64,000 bases of DNA from Porphyra umbilicalis (lineage: Eukaryota > Rhodophyta > Bangiophyceae > Bangiales > Bangiaceae), in NCBI GenBank assembly GCA_002049455.2, contig KV918970.1:62001-126000 (forward strand), in the 5' to 3' direction. A program made the position numbers and the translations under genes. The notes below the pieces were generated by a model. It was not told the DNA's origin, ran no database searches, and saw only the letters and a list, made by a program, of their open reading frames with translations. Of the stretch, positions 29,835 through 41,516 are shown piece after piece; the stretch's first letter is position 1, and the number at the start of each line of letters is the position of its first letter.

Positions 29835-30960
29835 AGCGAGCTGGTGCCGAAGACAAACGGCGGCCGCGTCGTCGGGCGCCGGCGGCGGCGGCCAAAGACG
29901 GCGACGGCGGCGCACTTGGCCGCGGTAGCCGGAGCCGGCGACGGCCGCGACGACGACAGCCGACAAATGCGGTGGCGCAGCCGTCGGCGCCGGGCGCTGT
30001 CGGTGGCGGGCAAGGGTGGCGACGGCGGCGACGGCGGCGCAACCGGCCGGGGTAGCCGACGGCGGCGGCGACCGCAGGCGACCACGTCGGCGGCAAAGCC
30101 GGCGGCGCCGGTCAGCGGCAGCGGCGGCCAGCGTCTGCGCCGCAGCCTGCGGCGCCGGACGCCGGCGGCAGCGGTGGCCAAAGACGGCGAAGACGGCGCA
30201 CTCGGCAGCGGTAGCCGGCGGCGGCGACGGCCGCGATGACGGCAGCCGGCGAAGGCGGCGGCGCAGCCGGTGGCGCCGGGCGCCGCCGGCGGCTGCTCCG
30301 GCCAGTGGCAGCGGGCGACTGCGGCGCAACCGGCCGCGGTGGCCGGCGGAGGGGGTCGCCGTCGGCGGTAGCCTCGCTGCCACTGGCGGCTACCGCGGAG
30401 CAGCCGGTCAAGGGTGGCGGCGACGGCACAGCGTGTCGCAGCGGGCCACGGCGACGCAGCAGGCCGGGATGGCTGGCGGAAGGGCTGGCCAATGGCAGTA
30501 GGCGCGCAATCACTGGCTGTGGCGGCGGCGTAGCCAGCCGGTCACGGCGGTGCCGGCGGTGCAGCCGGTGGATGCGGGCGACGGAGGTAGGGGCCGACTG
30601 CAGCAGCGGCGCAGCCACTGGCGGCGGTGGCGGAGCCTGGTAAGGTCGGCAGCGGCGGTTGTGACGGCCGGCGGCGGCGGCGGCGGCGGCGGCGGGTGAC
30701 AGCGGCGGCGCGGCCGGCGGCGGCAGCGGCCCAAGACACCAGGGCGGCGACACAGTTGTTCGCTGCACACCTGGGCGCGGCAACCGAGGTCAGCGGCGTC
30801 ACTGTCGGTGGCAACGGTTCGCGTTGGCGACGGCGACACAGCCGAAGTTGGTGGCGCCGCGGCCGGTGGCAGCGGCCGACAGCGGCGTCCGACGGCGGCG
30901 TCGGATGGCGGCGGCGGCGGCGCGCCCGCCGTGCGTCAACAGAACGCCGGCTTGACGTCG
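29835..30960. repeat. GC-rich low-complexity/minisatellite block
   Basis: More than 1 kb of degenerate 'ggcggcggcggccaaagacggcgacggcggcg' units mixed with 'ccggtagccggcggcggcgacgg' and 'gcagccggtggcgcc' motifs. Every frame on both strands is open for long stretches and translates to Arg/Ala/Gly-rich (plus) or Pro/Ala/Arg-rich (minus) sequence, so none of these frames is accepted as a gene. It may have originated in the flank or 5' end of the adjoining IS630-type element. Confidence 0.7.
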
Positions 30961-31557
30961 GTGGGAGAAGTTTCAGCCGGGGCGTCGGCCGTGACCTGTT
31001 GCGGCAGAGCCGCACCTGCCGCGAAGAAAACGAAGACGGGGCAATCTCGCTGCTTGTGCCCACAAACAATTGTATGGTGGCAGACGCGAAGACAAGCCCA
31101 AATCAAAGTTGATTCCGATGCACGCCGGCGTTGCAGCGAAAAATCTCCCCAGATGGAGAGCTGCTTCCGTGCATGAGAAGCCCAACGGCAGCGAAAAAGG
31201 AGAAGGACGGGAGTGTCGACCTTTGGTCTTGAGCTTGCAACCGATTTTACCGGGGCACAAACGCCGCTCAACCATTGGACATGCATCGATGGCTCATCCT
31301 TACAGCACGATGTCTGCTCGATGCTTCCGTGTGTTCATTTTTGGGGGAAGTGGCATAAGCACCACTGCGCCGTCATCCTGGCCGCCGCCTGGCGCCCGTG
31401 TGCACGCGCGCCCCCCCCCCGCCCCCCCCGCCCCACCCACGGCGACCATGACGCCGACCCCCCCCCCCGGGGCACCCCCCCTCTGGGTCGAGGACCCCCC
31501 CCGCGCCGGCGGGGGGTCCCCCCCCCCCCCCCCCGCGCGCGCGTCGGCTCGTCCGCG

Positions 31558-33082
31558 GCCACGCCGCTCATCCACCTCGACGCCCTCCCGTCAGACACGG
31601 CCGCGGTCGCCTACGTGCCACGCCGCGGCACGACGGGCGGTGGGGCGGGGCGGCGGGGGGCGGCGGCCGTCGCGGCCGCCGCCGCCGCCGCGTCTCCGAC
31701 CGCGCGCACGTCGTCCCTGTTCCTCCCCGCCCGCCGGTCGACGCTCGCCGCCGCCGGCGCTGGCGGCGGCGGCGCCGACGGCGGCGCCGGCGGCGGCGGC
31801 GCCGACGGCGGCGGCGGTGACCGCAGCCGCCGCCGCCGCCGCCCGTCCATGGCCGTCGCGTCGACGCTGCGCGGCGGCGCCGCCGCCGACCGCCTCGGCG
31901 GGGAGGGGGGCGCTGGCCCCCGAGCGCCCCCGTCCGCGCCGGGCAGCCGCCACGTCTCCGCGTCGGGCCGCCGCGCGTCGGCGGTGGCGGCGCTGTCGGC
32001 GGCGGCGCGGCGGGATAGTTTGAGTTTGGTCGGGGGGGGGGCGGCCGGCCGGGGGGGGGGGGGGATGGCGCCGGGGGGGGGGGGGGGGGTCCCGCCGCTC
32101 GAGCGTCGTGCGTGGCCGCCGGGGGGGGGGGGGGGGGGGGGACGCCCCGGGCGGCTTGTACGACTACTGGGTGCGCATGCCGATGGTCGGCATGGGGATT
32201 TGCGTCGAGCCCGCCGCGGGGGCGGCGGGGGCGGCGGGCGGGGCGCCGCCCGGGGCGGCCGCCGCCACCACCGCCGCGTCGCTGCCCGTCGACGGCGTCG
32301 CCGCGGCGGGTGGCGGTCGCTCGCCGCTGCCGCGTCCGCCGCCGCCGCCGCTGCCCCCCCCCCCGACGAGGAGGACGCTGACGCCGAGGCGGCCGAGGCG
32401 GCCGCCTGGGGCACCCGCGCCCCCGCCTTTGGCGCCGCCCCGTCGCGCACGGCGCGCAAGCGGCGCGCGCGGCGGTCGCTCGCCGCCGCCGCCGCCGCCG
32501 CAGCGGCCGCCGCCGCCGCCGCCACCGCGTCGGCCGGCACGTCGAGCGGCAGCCTGCCGCCGGCCGCCGCCGTGGGCGGCGCGTGCGCGTGTGGGCGCCT
32601 ACCCGCCCGCCATTGTGGCGGGCGGCGGCGGCGGCGACGGCTCGCCGCCGTCGACGCCGACGGGGACGCCGTGGGGGGTCACCCCCGCCGCCGGCGGCCG
32701 CCGCGGCGTCGGCCACACGCCCGCCACCGTGGCGCGGCGGCGGCGGCGGGGCGGCGGCGACGGGGGCGGCGGGGGGGGGGGTCCGCGGCCGTGTCGGGGG
32801 AAGATTCGGGGTGGGAGGTGGTCGTCGCCGACGCGGTGCCCGTGGGGGGTGCCGCCGACTGGGCGCGCTGGGGCGGGGGTGGTGACGGCGGCGGCGGCGG
32901 CGGCGGTAGTGGCAGCGGCAGCGACGACGGGGACGGGCGGGGCGGCAGCGACAGCGACGGCGACTCGTCGAGTGACGCGTCGTCGGGGAGTGACGGCGGC
33001 GGTGCGGAGGTGCCCGTCGGCGGCGGGGGGCCCCCGACGCTCCGCCGGTCGGCGCGGCTGGCGCCGCCCGACAAGCGCCGCC

Positions 33083-33123
<41 letters not shown>

Positions 33124-35456
33124 CGCGGGCGCGTCGCGGCGCTCTGCTGGGGCGGCGACGGCGCGCCGCTGGTGGTGGCCTACACGCCGCCGCCGCCCGC
33201 GGCGGCGCACGCGCCCCCCGTGGGCGCGCCCGGCCCGCACGCGCACGCGCACCACGGCGGCGGCGGCGGCGGCGGCACCCCCGCCAAGGCGCGGGGCACG
33301 TCTGGCGTCGGCCGGTCGGCGACGCCCGGGCGGCGCGTCGGCCCGCGGCCGCCCCGCTTTGGGGGCACCCCCGCCAAGGCGGCGGCGGGTCGGGCGCCCC
33401 CGCCGCACGCCCCGGTGGGTGCAGGGGGGGTGCCCGACGCCGCCCATGTCGGCGGGCCGTCGCCCGACGCGGCGGGGCTGCTCGCCTTTTACGACGCTGC
33501 CGCGGGGCCCCCGACGCCGACGCGGGTGCTGGCCGCGTCGGCGCCGCCGACGGCCGTCGGGCGGGTGGGGGGGGGGGGGGGTCCGTCCTCCTCGTCGGCA
33601 CCGCGGCGGGCTCGCTCCTCGTCTTTGACGCGCGCGCGGCGGGGGCGGGGCCGGTGGCGCGGGGGCCCGCCCGCCCGTCGGCGGGCGGCCACGCGGGGTA
33701 CCCGGTCGTCGCCATTGAGGCGCTGCCCGTCGGCGGTGAGGGTGGGGTTGGGGGTGCGGGTGCGGGTGCGGGTGGGGGTGGCGGTGGGGGTGTCCCCGCC
33801 GGCCCCGGCACCCCCTTTATCTCGGCAAGCCGCAACGGCGTCGTGGCGGTGTGGGACGCGCGCTCCCTCCGGTCCCCCACCGCGTCGGGCACGCTGCGCG
33901 GCAGCGGCGGCGGCGGCGTCTCGGCGCTCGCCGTCGCGCCCGACGGGGGCGTCTGGGTCGGCACCGACGGCGGGGCGGTCGGGCGGCTGCCACTCGACGG
34001 TGGCGGCGGGCTGGCAACCGCCGACGATGGCGGGGTGTACCTCCTCCCCGCCGGCGCCAGCGGCGGCGGCGGCGGCGCCGCCGCCGCCGGTGTCGCCGCC
34101 GGGTGCAGCGTCTACACCCCCCACGCGGGCCCCGTCACGCGGCTGGCGTTTGCGCCCGGCCGCGGCGCGCGGGGCGTGGCCGCCTCGTCGAGCTACGATT
34201 GGACGGCGGCCGTGTCGTTGCTCGGCGCGCCGTCGGGCGCGGGGGCGGGGGGCGGCCGCCTCCTGCGCCGCGCGGGCGTTGGCGCCGAGGCGGTTGCGGA
34301 CGTGGCGTGGGCGCCGACCGTGGGGGGGGTGTACGCGGCGGCGGCGGGCGGGGCGGGCCTCGCGCTCGTCGACGCGCGGCCGGGGGTGGGGGGGGGGGGG
34401 GGGGGGGGGTCGTCTGGCGGGGGGGGGCGCCACGGCGCCCCTGGGGGGGCGGGCGCGGTCGGGGGGGGGGGGGGGGGGGGCGGCGTGCGCCGCCTGGCGT
34501 GGGGGCCCGACGGGGGGGTGTTGGCGGCGGGGGGGGGGGGGGGTGGCCTTGTGGTCGCTGGGGGGGGGGGGGGGGGTGGGGGGGCGGGGGGAAGACTGGG
34601 TTGGGGGGGGGGGGGCGCGTGGGCGCGTGAGGGGGGGGGGGGGCGCCGACGGGCGGGCGGGCGCCCGCCGACGCGCGCAGCGTGCGGCTGTTGCGTGCGG
34701 CGGGCAGCGGGGCGGGGGTGGGTGCCACCGGCGGTGGCGGGGGGGTGCACGGGGACGGCGCGTCGGTCGCGCCGGCGGGGGCCCCGGCCCCCGCCCGACG
34801 CCCCCCGCCGTGCCCCCGCGCCGCGCGGCACGCGCGCCAGTGGCCGCGGGGGCGGCCACGCCGGCAGCGCCGGCGGCAACGTCAATGGCGGCCGCGAGCG
34901 CCGGCGGCGGCGCTGCCGCGTCGGCCGTCCCGGCGCGGCCGCCGCGGGCGCTGCCGCGCGCGCGGTGGCGGCGGCGCCGGTGGTTGCCCGCCGCCGTCGG
35001 CGCGGCGCCGAGGCGGATGGCGACGGCGCCCGGGGGGAGCCGCCCCGCCCCCGCGCCCCCGTGGGCGTGCCGCCACGCCGCCCCACCCCCGCCCGCGCGC
35101 GGCCTGCGGCCGAGCCGGTGGTCGGCGCCCGAGGCGCCCCCGGCCGCCGCCGCCGCCGCCGCCGACGACGGTGGGGCGCGCCTCGGGCGCCGCCGTCGAC
35201 GGCGGGCGGGGGCGCCCGCGCGGCGGCGCCGCTCGCGCGCGCGTCGCCACGACGCGCGGGCGGCCGCGGGCGGCGTCGGCCCCGTCGGCGGCGCCGCCCC
35301 CCGCGCGCGGGGCGACCGCCGACCGACGCCCCGTCGCGGGGCGCCGTGGGGCGGCCGCCGACGGCGTCGCGGGCGCCGCCGACGGCGGCAACGCGCGCGT
35401 CGGCGCGCGACGCGCCCGTGGCGGGGGCGCCGCTCGCGGGGGCGGGGGGCGGCTGA
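31558..35456 (+). CDS. WD40 protein resembling a dynein intermediate chain (frame broken by G runs)
   Basis: A GC-rich gene on the plus strand with no single frame. The first half (31558-33120) is low complexity (poly-Ala, poly-Gly, Ser-rich). The WD40 blocks follow in the order seen in dynein intermediate chains: VAALCWGGDGAPLVVAYT (~33140), LLVGTAAGSLLVFDARA (~33580), then HAGYPVVAIEALP and FISASRNGVVAVWDARSL (~33690-33870), VSALAVAPDGGVWVGTDGG (~33920), HAGPVTRLAFAPG with ASSSYDWTAAVSLL (~34120-34220; compare the family's SSFDWTVKLW), VADVAWAPTVGGVYAAA (~34300) and VRRLAWGPDGGVLAAG (~34490). The frame changes at a G run near 33570. Long G runs (34383-34640) make the 3' part unreliable, so the end is approximate. 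It could be another WD40 family; the SYDWT block and repeat order favour dynein intermediate chain. Gene start unknown. Confidence 0.5.
34383..34640 (+). repeat. Cluster of long G runs (G-quadruplex-prone)
   Basis: Runs of 8 to more than 15 G occur repeatedly on the plus strand with only short interruptions. Similar but fewer runs lie at 32030-32145 and ~33568. They fall inside the WD40 gene as poly-Gly codons and are where its reading frame is lost. On the opposite-strand gene at 39.5-42.5 kb the same pattern appears as C runs on the plus strand. Confidence 0.8.
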
Positions 35457-37357
35457 CGCGGCGGGCGCCCCGGTCGGGCGGCGGCGGCCGGGCGCCGTGC
35501 CCCTGTCGCCGCCGGCGCGGCCGCGCGCGCCGCGCCGACCGCCCGGCCGCGCGGGGCGGGGCGAGCCGCCCACTGCAACCGCGGCGCCCGTGCGCGTGGG
35601 GGCGGGGACGGCGCTGACGGCGGCGGGGCGCCGCCGCTGCGGCGGTCCGCCACGGGTCGCGGCCGTGACGGGGGGGTGGCGGGGGGCGGCGGGCCCGCCG
35701 GGGCGCGTGCGCAAGCCGCCGCCTGGTGCGGCGCGCGCGTGCGGCGGTCGGTGCCACCGGCGGCGGGGCTGGCGGCAGCGCGCGCGCCGCGGGTGTGGGC
35801 GCCGGGACGCCCAGGGGTGGGGACGCCGCCCGCGCTTGCCGTGGTGCGCGTCGCCCGTGGGGCGTTGTTTTTGGGTGGGGTTGTCCGCTTTGGCGTTGGT
35901 GTCCGCTTGTCCCTGATGACGTTGGTGTACATAACGTTACGGCAGCCATTCTCATCCTGCGTGTTGTGAGGGCAGCCGCTACCGCCGCCCTGTGTGTGTG
36001 CCGCCGGTACACAGAGTGTCACCGTGCGCACACTTGACGCTCCTCACGTTGCGAGTCGGCGTCGGCGGGACAGACTCCCGTCGCCTGCTGACGTTGCTTT
36101 TTGTTTCCCTTGTTTCCTTCCGTCTCTGATTGGACCGTCTCTCTTCCCTTGCTTGCGTGTCTTTGCGGCGACGCGGTCGAGCGCGTCCCCCACCACGATG
36201 CCACCGTTCCGGCGTCGTCCCTCGTGCGCCGTCACCAGCGCGTCGCGCGGGTGGCGGCCGGTGCGGGGTGGCGGCCGCACGTGGGCATTGGGCAGGCCAG
36301 ACGGGGCGCGGCCGATGCGCGAGTCGACGCGACGGCGACGGCGATAAAGACGCGTGCCCTTGTGTGCTCACCATCCGCTTCCCGCGTCTGCACTGTTGTT
36401 CTACGTGTGGTTGCCGTAAGAGGCTTTGCTGTCTGTGCTGTCCGATCTCTACTGTTGTCGCCTGTTTGTTTTTCTTGGTGTATCCCCCTTGCTCCTCCTC
36501 GCCACTTGATCCTTCACGCTCGTGCCTAGAACCGCGCGGCGGGCGCCGGCGGTCGCTCTTGCCGCCGCCGGCACCTCTCCCCCGCCGCGTGGGATACAGC
36601 CGAGCCAGAGCGATCACCACCCCGCGGCGCTGCGTCGATCGCGCCTGTCAACTGCCCATCCCCCCGCTCCGTCCCGCTGCACGGGGAGCGAACGGCTGCC
36701 CTGACCAACCCCTTCCCCTCTCCCCTCATCGCCGGCGGCCTCCCCCTGCGCCTCCTCGTCGGCGTCCGCGCGGCCGACACCGTCGGCAGGTCGGCCACGG
36801 AGCTCGACCCAGCCGACTGTGTCGGCCGCGCGGGCCGACGAGGAGGCGCAGGGGGAGGCCGCCGGGGCGCGGCCGCCGCGCGAGTCGTGCGAGTGCCGCG
36901 GCCGTGCGGACCGTGGCGGTGCCGGGGCAGAGTCCCGGCGCCGCCCGACAGAGTGGGGGGTGTGGTGGGGGGGGGAGAGGGAGTCGCCGCCGATGTGTGG
37001 CGGGCGGGTGGGCGGGCGGTGTTGGCGGGCGCCTGGCGCGTTGCGGGTGGACATTCTCTTGTGCACGGTGGGTGGCTCAGCCAGCATTGTTTGGTGGCGA
37101 GAGTCACTGTGAAAAGCGCATGGCTTCAGTGTGTGTTTTGTGTCGGTACGAATGACTTGGGTCGTACACCGTTCCTGTTCATTGCCGTAGTGCCAAGGTG
37201 CTGCAGCTCTGGGTATCGCCATCCTCCTCGCTTGCCACGGATCGAGCTCGACGCGCCGCCTCTTGTTCGTTGCACCAAACTACCAAAGACCTGACAGCAC
37301 GACATACCTGTTTCCCCTCCTTCCTACCTACCTCCATCCCAGTTGCGCTATCCCTGC
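35457..37357. other. Intergenic; 3' flank of the WD40 gene and a long inverted repeat
   Basis: 35457-35880 remains very GC-rich with open frames on both strands but no recognisable protein. From ~35880 the GC content falls and T-rich, CT-rich sequence begins (36100-36500). Small frames such as MPPFRRRPSCAV (36198 onward) are unconvincing. A long imperfect inverted repeat is annotated at 36732-36865. Nothing else recognised. Confidence 0.45.
36732..36865. repeat. Long imperfect inverted repeat (arms ~55 bp, spacer 24 bp)
   Basis: The left arm 36732-36787 (CCGGCGGCCTCCCCCTGCGC...) and right arm 36812-36865 are reverse complements with only about two mismatches and a two-base gap. The single-stranded form would be a ~130-nt hairpin. 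There are no flanking duplications obvious enough to call a MITE; a small-RNA precursor or a simple palindromic duplication are alternatives. Confidence 0.75.
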
Positions 37358-38547
37358 TCACGTAAAAACCGCACCGTCGCGCCCCTCCTTCTTAGCCTCA
37401 TTCAACTCCAGCCGCCTACGCCATGCAAACATGCCGGTCTCGACGACAAGCCCCCACCCCCAACCCAGCACCTGCGACACAGCCCAGTGGGAGACAACGT
37501 CCCGCTTGGTGTAGTTGTGCGCCGTCGCAATGATGACCGTCCCCCCCGCGGCGGCGGCCAGGCCAAACACCGGCGCCACGCGCTCCATGGCAACATTCGA
37601 CGCGACCGCGAGCGCCTCGGCCGTGCTTTCCGACACGTCGGACGACTGGGCCTTGGCGCACTCGCCAATCATATCGAGCCCCCAGTGCGTCAGGTTGAGG
37701 ATAGCGGGCGCGACAAAGATGGAGTAGGCTTTCCTGGGGAGTCCGTCCATGTAGAGAGAGAAGGAGGTGAGAAGGAGGGCGAGAGCAGCGGCAGTGACGA
37801 GGACAACGACGCGCTGGTGGCGGGTGTAGGGGTGGTCGTGGTGGGCGTAAAAGGCACCGAGGAGTGTGTGCTGTGGGCGAAAAAGCGTAGAGCCGCGCAT
37901 GCCGGAAAGGGTGACCAAACAGAGGACGGTGGAGATAGAGATGGGAATGAAGTAGGGGGTAGAGGCCGTATCACACGGGCCAGGTTGTCGGCACCGAAAG
38001 GGGGGGGGAATGTGCACGAAGATAGCAGACGAAAGGAATGAGATACTTGTCAGGTGGGTGTCAGCGAGACAAAAACACCCAGTTGAGGCGGCTAGCTTTG
38101 GTCTTAGTTGCCACGGACAGACCCACTCCTGGTGACAGAAAAGACAAGCGCGGTGCGGCGAAAAAGCGCGTGCAGCTCGCAGTTTTTTGAGTGGCCAGCC
38201 CAATGCCGACGTGACACCAGCTCCCCAGCCCGCCAGCACACGTGCCAGACACACAAGCTCCCCACCATCCGACTGTAAACCAGAGGGGTCGCCCAAGAGT
38301 ACCGCTTTGCAACAAGAAAAAAACCACCAACATTCCCTCGCTCCCGCCCCACCTGTCGCCACAGCCACCCGGGACAACGTACCTCATTGCACCAGTAAAA
38401 CCACATGTCCCGCCCCCACCCCCCTGGCCGCAAGTCGTACAGCGACCGGTGGTGCACGAGGTCCTCTGGCGTGGCCACCGCGACCACGTCGTCCACCTTT
38501 TGCATGGAATCAACATCAAGGAGCGGAGTTGTCTCGTCCCCCGCCAT
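37358..38547 (-). CDS. Small multi-span membrane protein, one intron (225 aa)
   Basis: Exon 1 (38547-38383, 55 codons) starts MAGDETTPLLDVDSMQKV and ends WFYWCNE at a GTACGT donor (38382). The best phase-0 acceptor is CCCACAG at 37871, so exon 2 is 37870-37358 and starts HTLLGAFYAHHDHPYTRHQR. Four hydrophobic spans follow: VVVLVTAAALALLLTSFSL, SIFVAPAILNLTHWGLDM, VFGLAAAAGGTVIIATA and a C-terminal AVSQVLGWGWGLVVETGMF, then a basic/acidic tail. ETTPLL near the N-terminus fits the acidic dileucine pattern [DE]xxxL[LI], hinting at vacuolar/endosomal sorting. The HPYTRHQR stretch before the first span resembles the FTRxQR-type motif in some polycystin-like proteins, but similarity is too short for a family call. 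The intron (490 nt) is inferred, since minus frames run through it. Confidence 0.6.
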
Positions 38548-39469
38548 GGTGCGAGTGGTCGGGACCGAGGGGCAAGAGGAGGGAAACTGCTGGAGGGGGC
38601 AACAAAGGGGGGAGGAAAGGGCGAGCACGTCCCCTGCTGGCAGGACGCTCCGTACTACAACGGGGAGGGCAGTGTCGAGCGGGCGGTGCCGGTAGCGGTT
38701 GGAGCTGGCGGCCGGGCGGGAGAGCCGACGCACACCTTCAGGCGCGGGAGCGCACGACTCTGGGGCTTTGACTCTGTCTGCCCCTTGGAGGTCGCCGAGC
38801 TGTAAGCCAACGAGCTGCGTCGTGCACCCCCGCAGGTTGCAAACCGGGCTTTGCAGCGGGCGGTGCGGGCCGTGGCGGAGCGGGGCGGCGTCGGCACCCC
38901 CGCCGCCGACGGCGTCGCCCACCGGCGGCCGCGCAGACACGGCCGACGGCGCGCTTCCCCCCCCGTGGCGCGGTGTGGGGTGGGGCTCGGCCGGTACCGC
39001 CGCCGCCGTCGGACGGCCCCGCCGACCACCCGAACGGTGGTGGCGTGCGCCGCCCGGGGGGGCCCCCACCGCGCGCGCCGCCGACGCGGTCGGCGTCGGC
39101 GCCGGGGGGGCGGCGGCCGCCGCGGGGCTCCCGCGTGGGGCGGGGGGGAGGGCGGCGCGGCAGCAGGCCGGCGCCACCCCCCCCGCAGAGTGCACATTCG
39201 TCGGGCGCGCCTGTTTGGCAAAAAAAAAACAGACGAGGCACGCGCGCTCGCGCACGCGCACCGACGCGAGGCGGGGGGGGCAGAGGGGGGGGGGCAGCGG
39301 TGCCGCGCCCCCGCACGCACACCCGCCGCCGCACGGGCCGCGTCGGGCGGCCACGCGCCGTGACCGCCGCGCCCCCGACGGCGCCGCCGCTCCGCTGCGG
39401 CCGGCGCCCCCCCCCCCCCCCCCCCCCGCCGCGCCCGCCGCCCGCCGCGGCGCGCGCCCGGCCGGCGGC
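38548..39469. other. Intergenic between two minus-strand genes, C/G-rich
   Basis: This is the presumed promoter and 5' UTR of the membrane-protein gene and the 3' flank of the dehydrogenase gene. Long frames exist on both strands (Arg/Pro/Gly-rich) but have no recognisable protein content. C runs and an A9 tract (~39221) occur. Confidence 0.45.
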
Positions 39470-40765
39470 TCAGAGCGCGAGCGACGGGGGAAAAAAAGAG
39501 GGGCTCGCGCACGGCGACATTTTGGGCGACGCGGGCGCGTCGAGCCACGCGCCCGCCCCGCCCTCGTCGCTGCCGCCGTCGCTGCTGCGGGCGGCCGCGA
39601 CCGCCGCCGCCGCCGCCAAAGCGGGCGCCCCGCCGGCGGCCACCCCCGCCGACGCCCGCGGGCGGGCCGGGGGGCGGCGCCCCCCCCCGGCGGGGGGGCA
39701 CGAGGACGACCCCCCCCCCCCCCCGCTGCCCTCCGCGGCGGCGGCCAGCACCGGCGGCGCGGCGGCGAGCGGCACCTGCCGCACGCCGAGGGCGGCCACG
39801 GGGACGGTGTCGCTCAAGGCGGTCGCCGCCGCCACGCCCGCAGCGTAATCGCCGCCGTCGGCGGGGATGGCCACGACGCGCAAGCCGCCGGCGAGGAGCG
39901 GCGCCGCCGGCAGCGCCCGGTCGCCCGCCGGCGGCGCACCGCCCCCGCGGGGCGGCGCGAGCACCAACACCCCGCCGGGCGCGAGGGCCCACAGCGCGGC
40001 GGCGACCGCCCCCGAGCCCCCGCCCGTCAAGTCGAGGGCGCCCGCCGGCGGCGGGTGGCGGGGGGCACCACCCCCCCCCCCCCCCCCCCCACGGGCGGCG
40101 CGTAGCGGGCGGGGAGGTCCGCCGGCGACAGCACCCCCGCCGCCGCCGTGCCCGCCGGCAGGCGGTCGAGCGCGGCGGCCACCGCCGCCGCCCCCGCCGC
40201 CCCCCCGTCGCCCACAAACGCCGGCCGGTGGCCCGCGCGGCGGAGCAGCAACGCCGCCAGCGGCACGTCGGGTAGACTGTGTGACGCGGCGAGCGCGAGC
40301 ACCTCCCCCCCGCCCGGCGGCGGGAGCGCCGCCACGGCCGCGCCGAGCACCCCGAGCCGCCCGGCGGCGACGCCCCACGGGGAGAGCAAGCGGTCGACGA
40401 CGGGGTGCACCGCCACGTCGGGGAGGAGCACGTACGCCGCCCAGCCGCCGTCGACGGCCACGCCGAGGCGCCGCCGCGGCGGCGGTGGGGGGGGGGGGGG
40501 GGCGCCCCCGCCGCCGCACGCCGCGGGGGGGGGGTCCGCGCCGGCGGGAGCGCCTCGCCGGCGGCAACCGCGTCGCCGACCGACACGTGCGCGACGCGGC
40601 GGCCGACGGCAGTGACGCGGCCGACGAGCTCCCCGCCGGGAATGACCGCCGCCCCGGGGGTGGCCCAGGGGGGGGGAAGCGCCCGCCGCCCGCCGTGGGG
40701 GCGGGGGGCGCCCCGGGGAGTGGGGCACCGAGGCGGTGGCGGAGGGCATAGGCGGGGGTGCCGCT

Positions 40766-40814
<49 letters not shown>

Positions 40815-41464
40815 TCGGCGTTGTTGGTACCGCCGGCGCCTCCCCAGGCGCCCCCCCCCCCCCCACTCCCGCGCTCCCCCCCGCCGCCACCCTCATCGTC
40901 GGTGCTCTCTGGCGACGCGGGCCGCCCGCCGACGACCTCCCGCGGGTGGATGCGGCCGCGGAGCAAGTCGAGCTCCGTGTCGCCGACGCCAACGGCGGCG
41001 ACGGCCACAAGGACGCCGTGGGCGGGCGGGTCGGGCACGAGCCGCGCGACGGCCTCAACCGCCCACCGCCCGGGCGGCAGCGCCGCCGCCGCCGCCGCCC
41101 GACGCCCGCCGTCAGCGTCAGGGTCGGCGGCGGCGCCCGCCGGCGCGGGCACCCACCGCACCTCCACCGCGCGGTTGACGCGGGACAAGCCCCGGCGGCG
41201 AGCCCGCGCGCGGCGCGCCGCGTCGACGGCCCCACCCCCACCCCCCGCCCCGCCCGTCCAGCCGCCGCTCCACGACACGGTCGTCGGCCGCCGCGGCCCG
41301 CCGACCGTGTGCCGCCGCGCCAGCAGCCCGTCGCCACCGACGCTCGCGCTCAGCCGCGGGGGCGCGTCGGCCACCCCGCCGCCACCGCCGCCGCCGCCGC
41401 CGTCGCCGCCACCGTCTTCCGCCCACGTGCCGAGGGCGGTGGCGGGGGAGGCGCCGCGGCGGCG

Positions 41465-41516
<52 letters not shown>

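Noticed and set aside
29835-30960. Long Ala/Arg/Pro-rich ORFs on both strands
   Set aside because: All six frames are similarly open because the DNA is GC-rich simple repeat; no protein features.
31213-35916. 1567-codon plus frame as one protein
   Set aside because: The conserved WD40 blocks change frame near 33570; the rest of this frame is composition-driven Arg/Gly/Pro sequence.
36198-36347. Small frame MPPFRRRPSCAV as a gene
   Set aside because: Short, Arg-rich and unsupported by neighbours or motifs.
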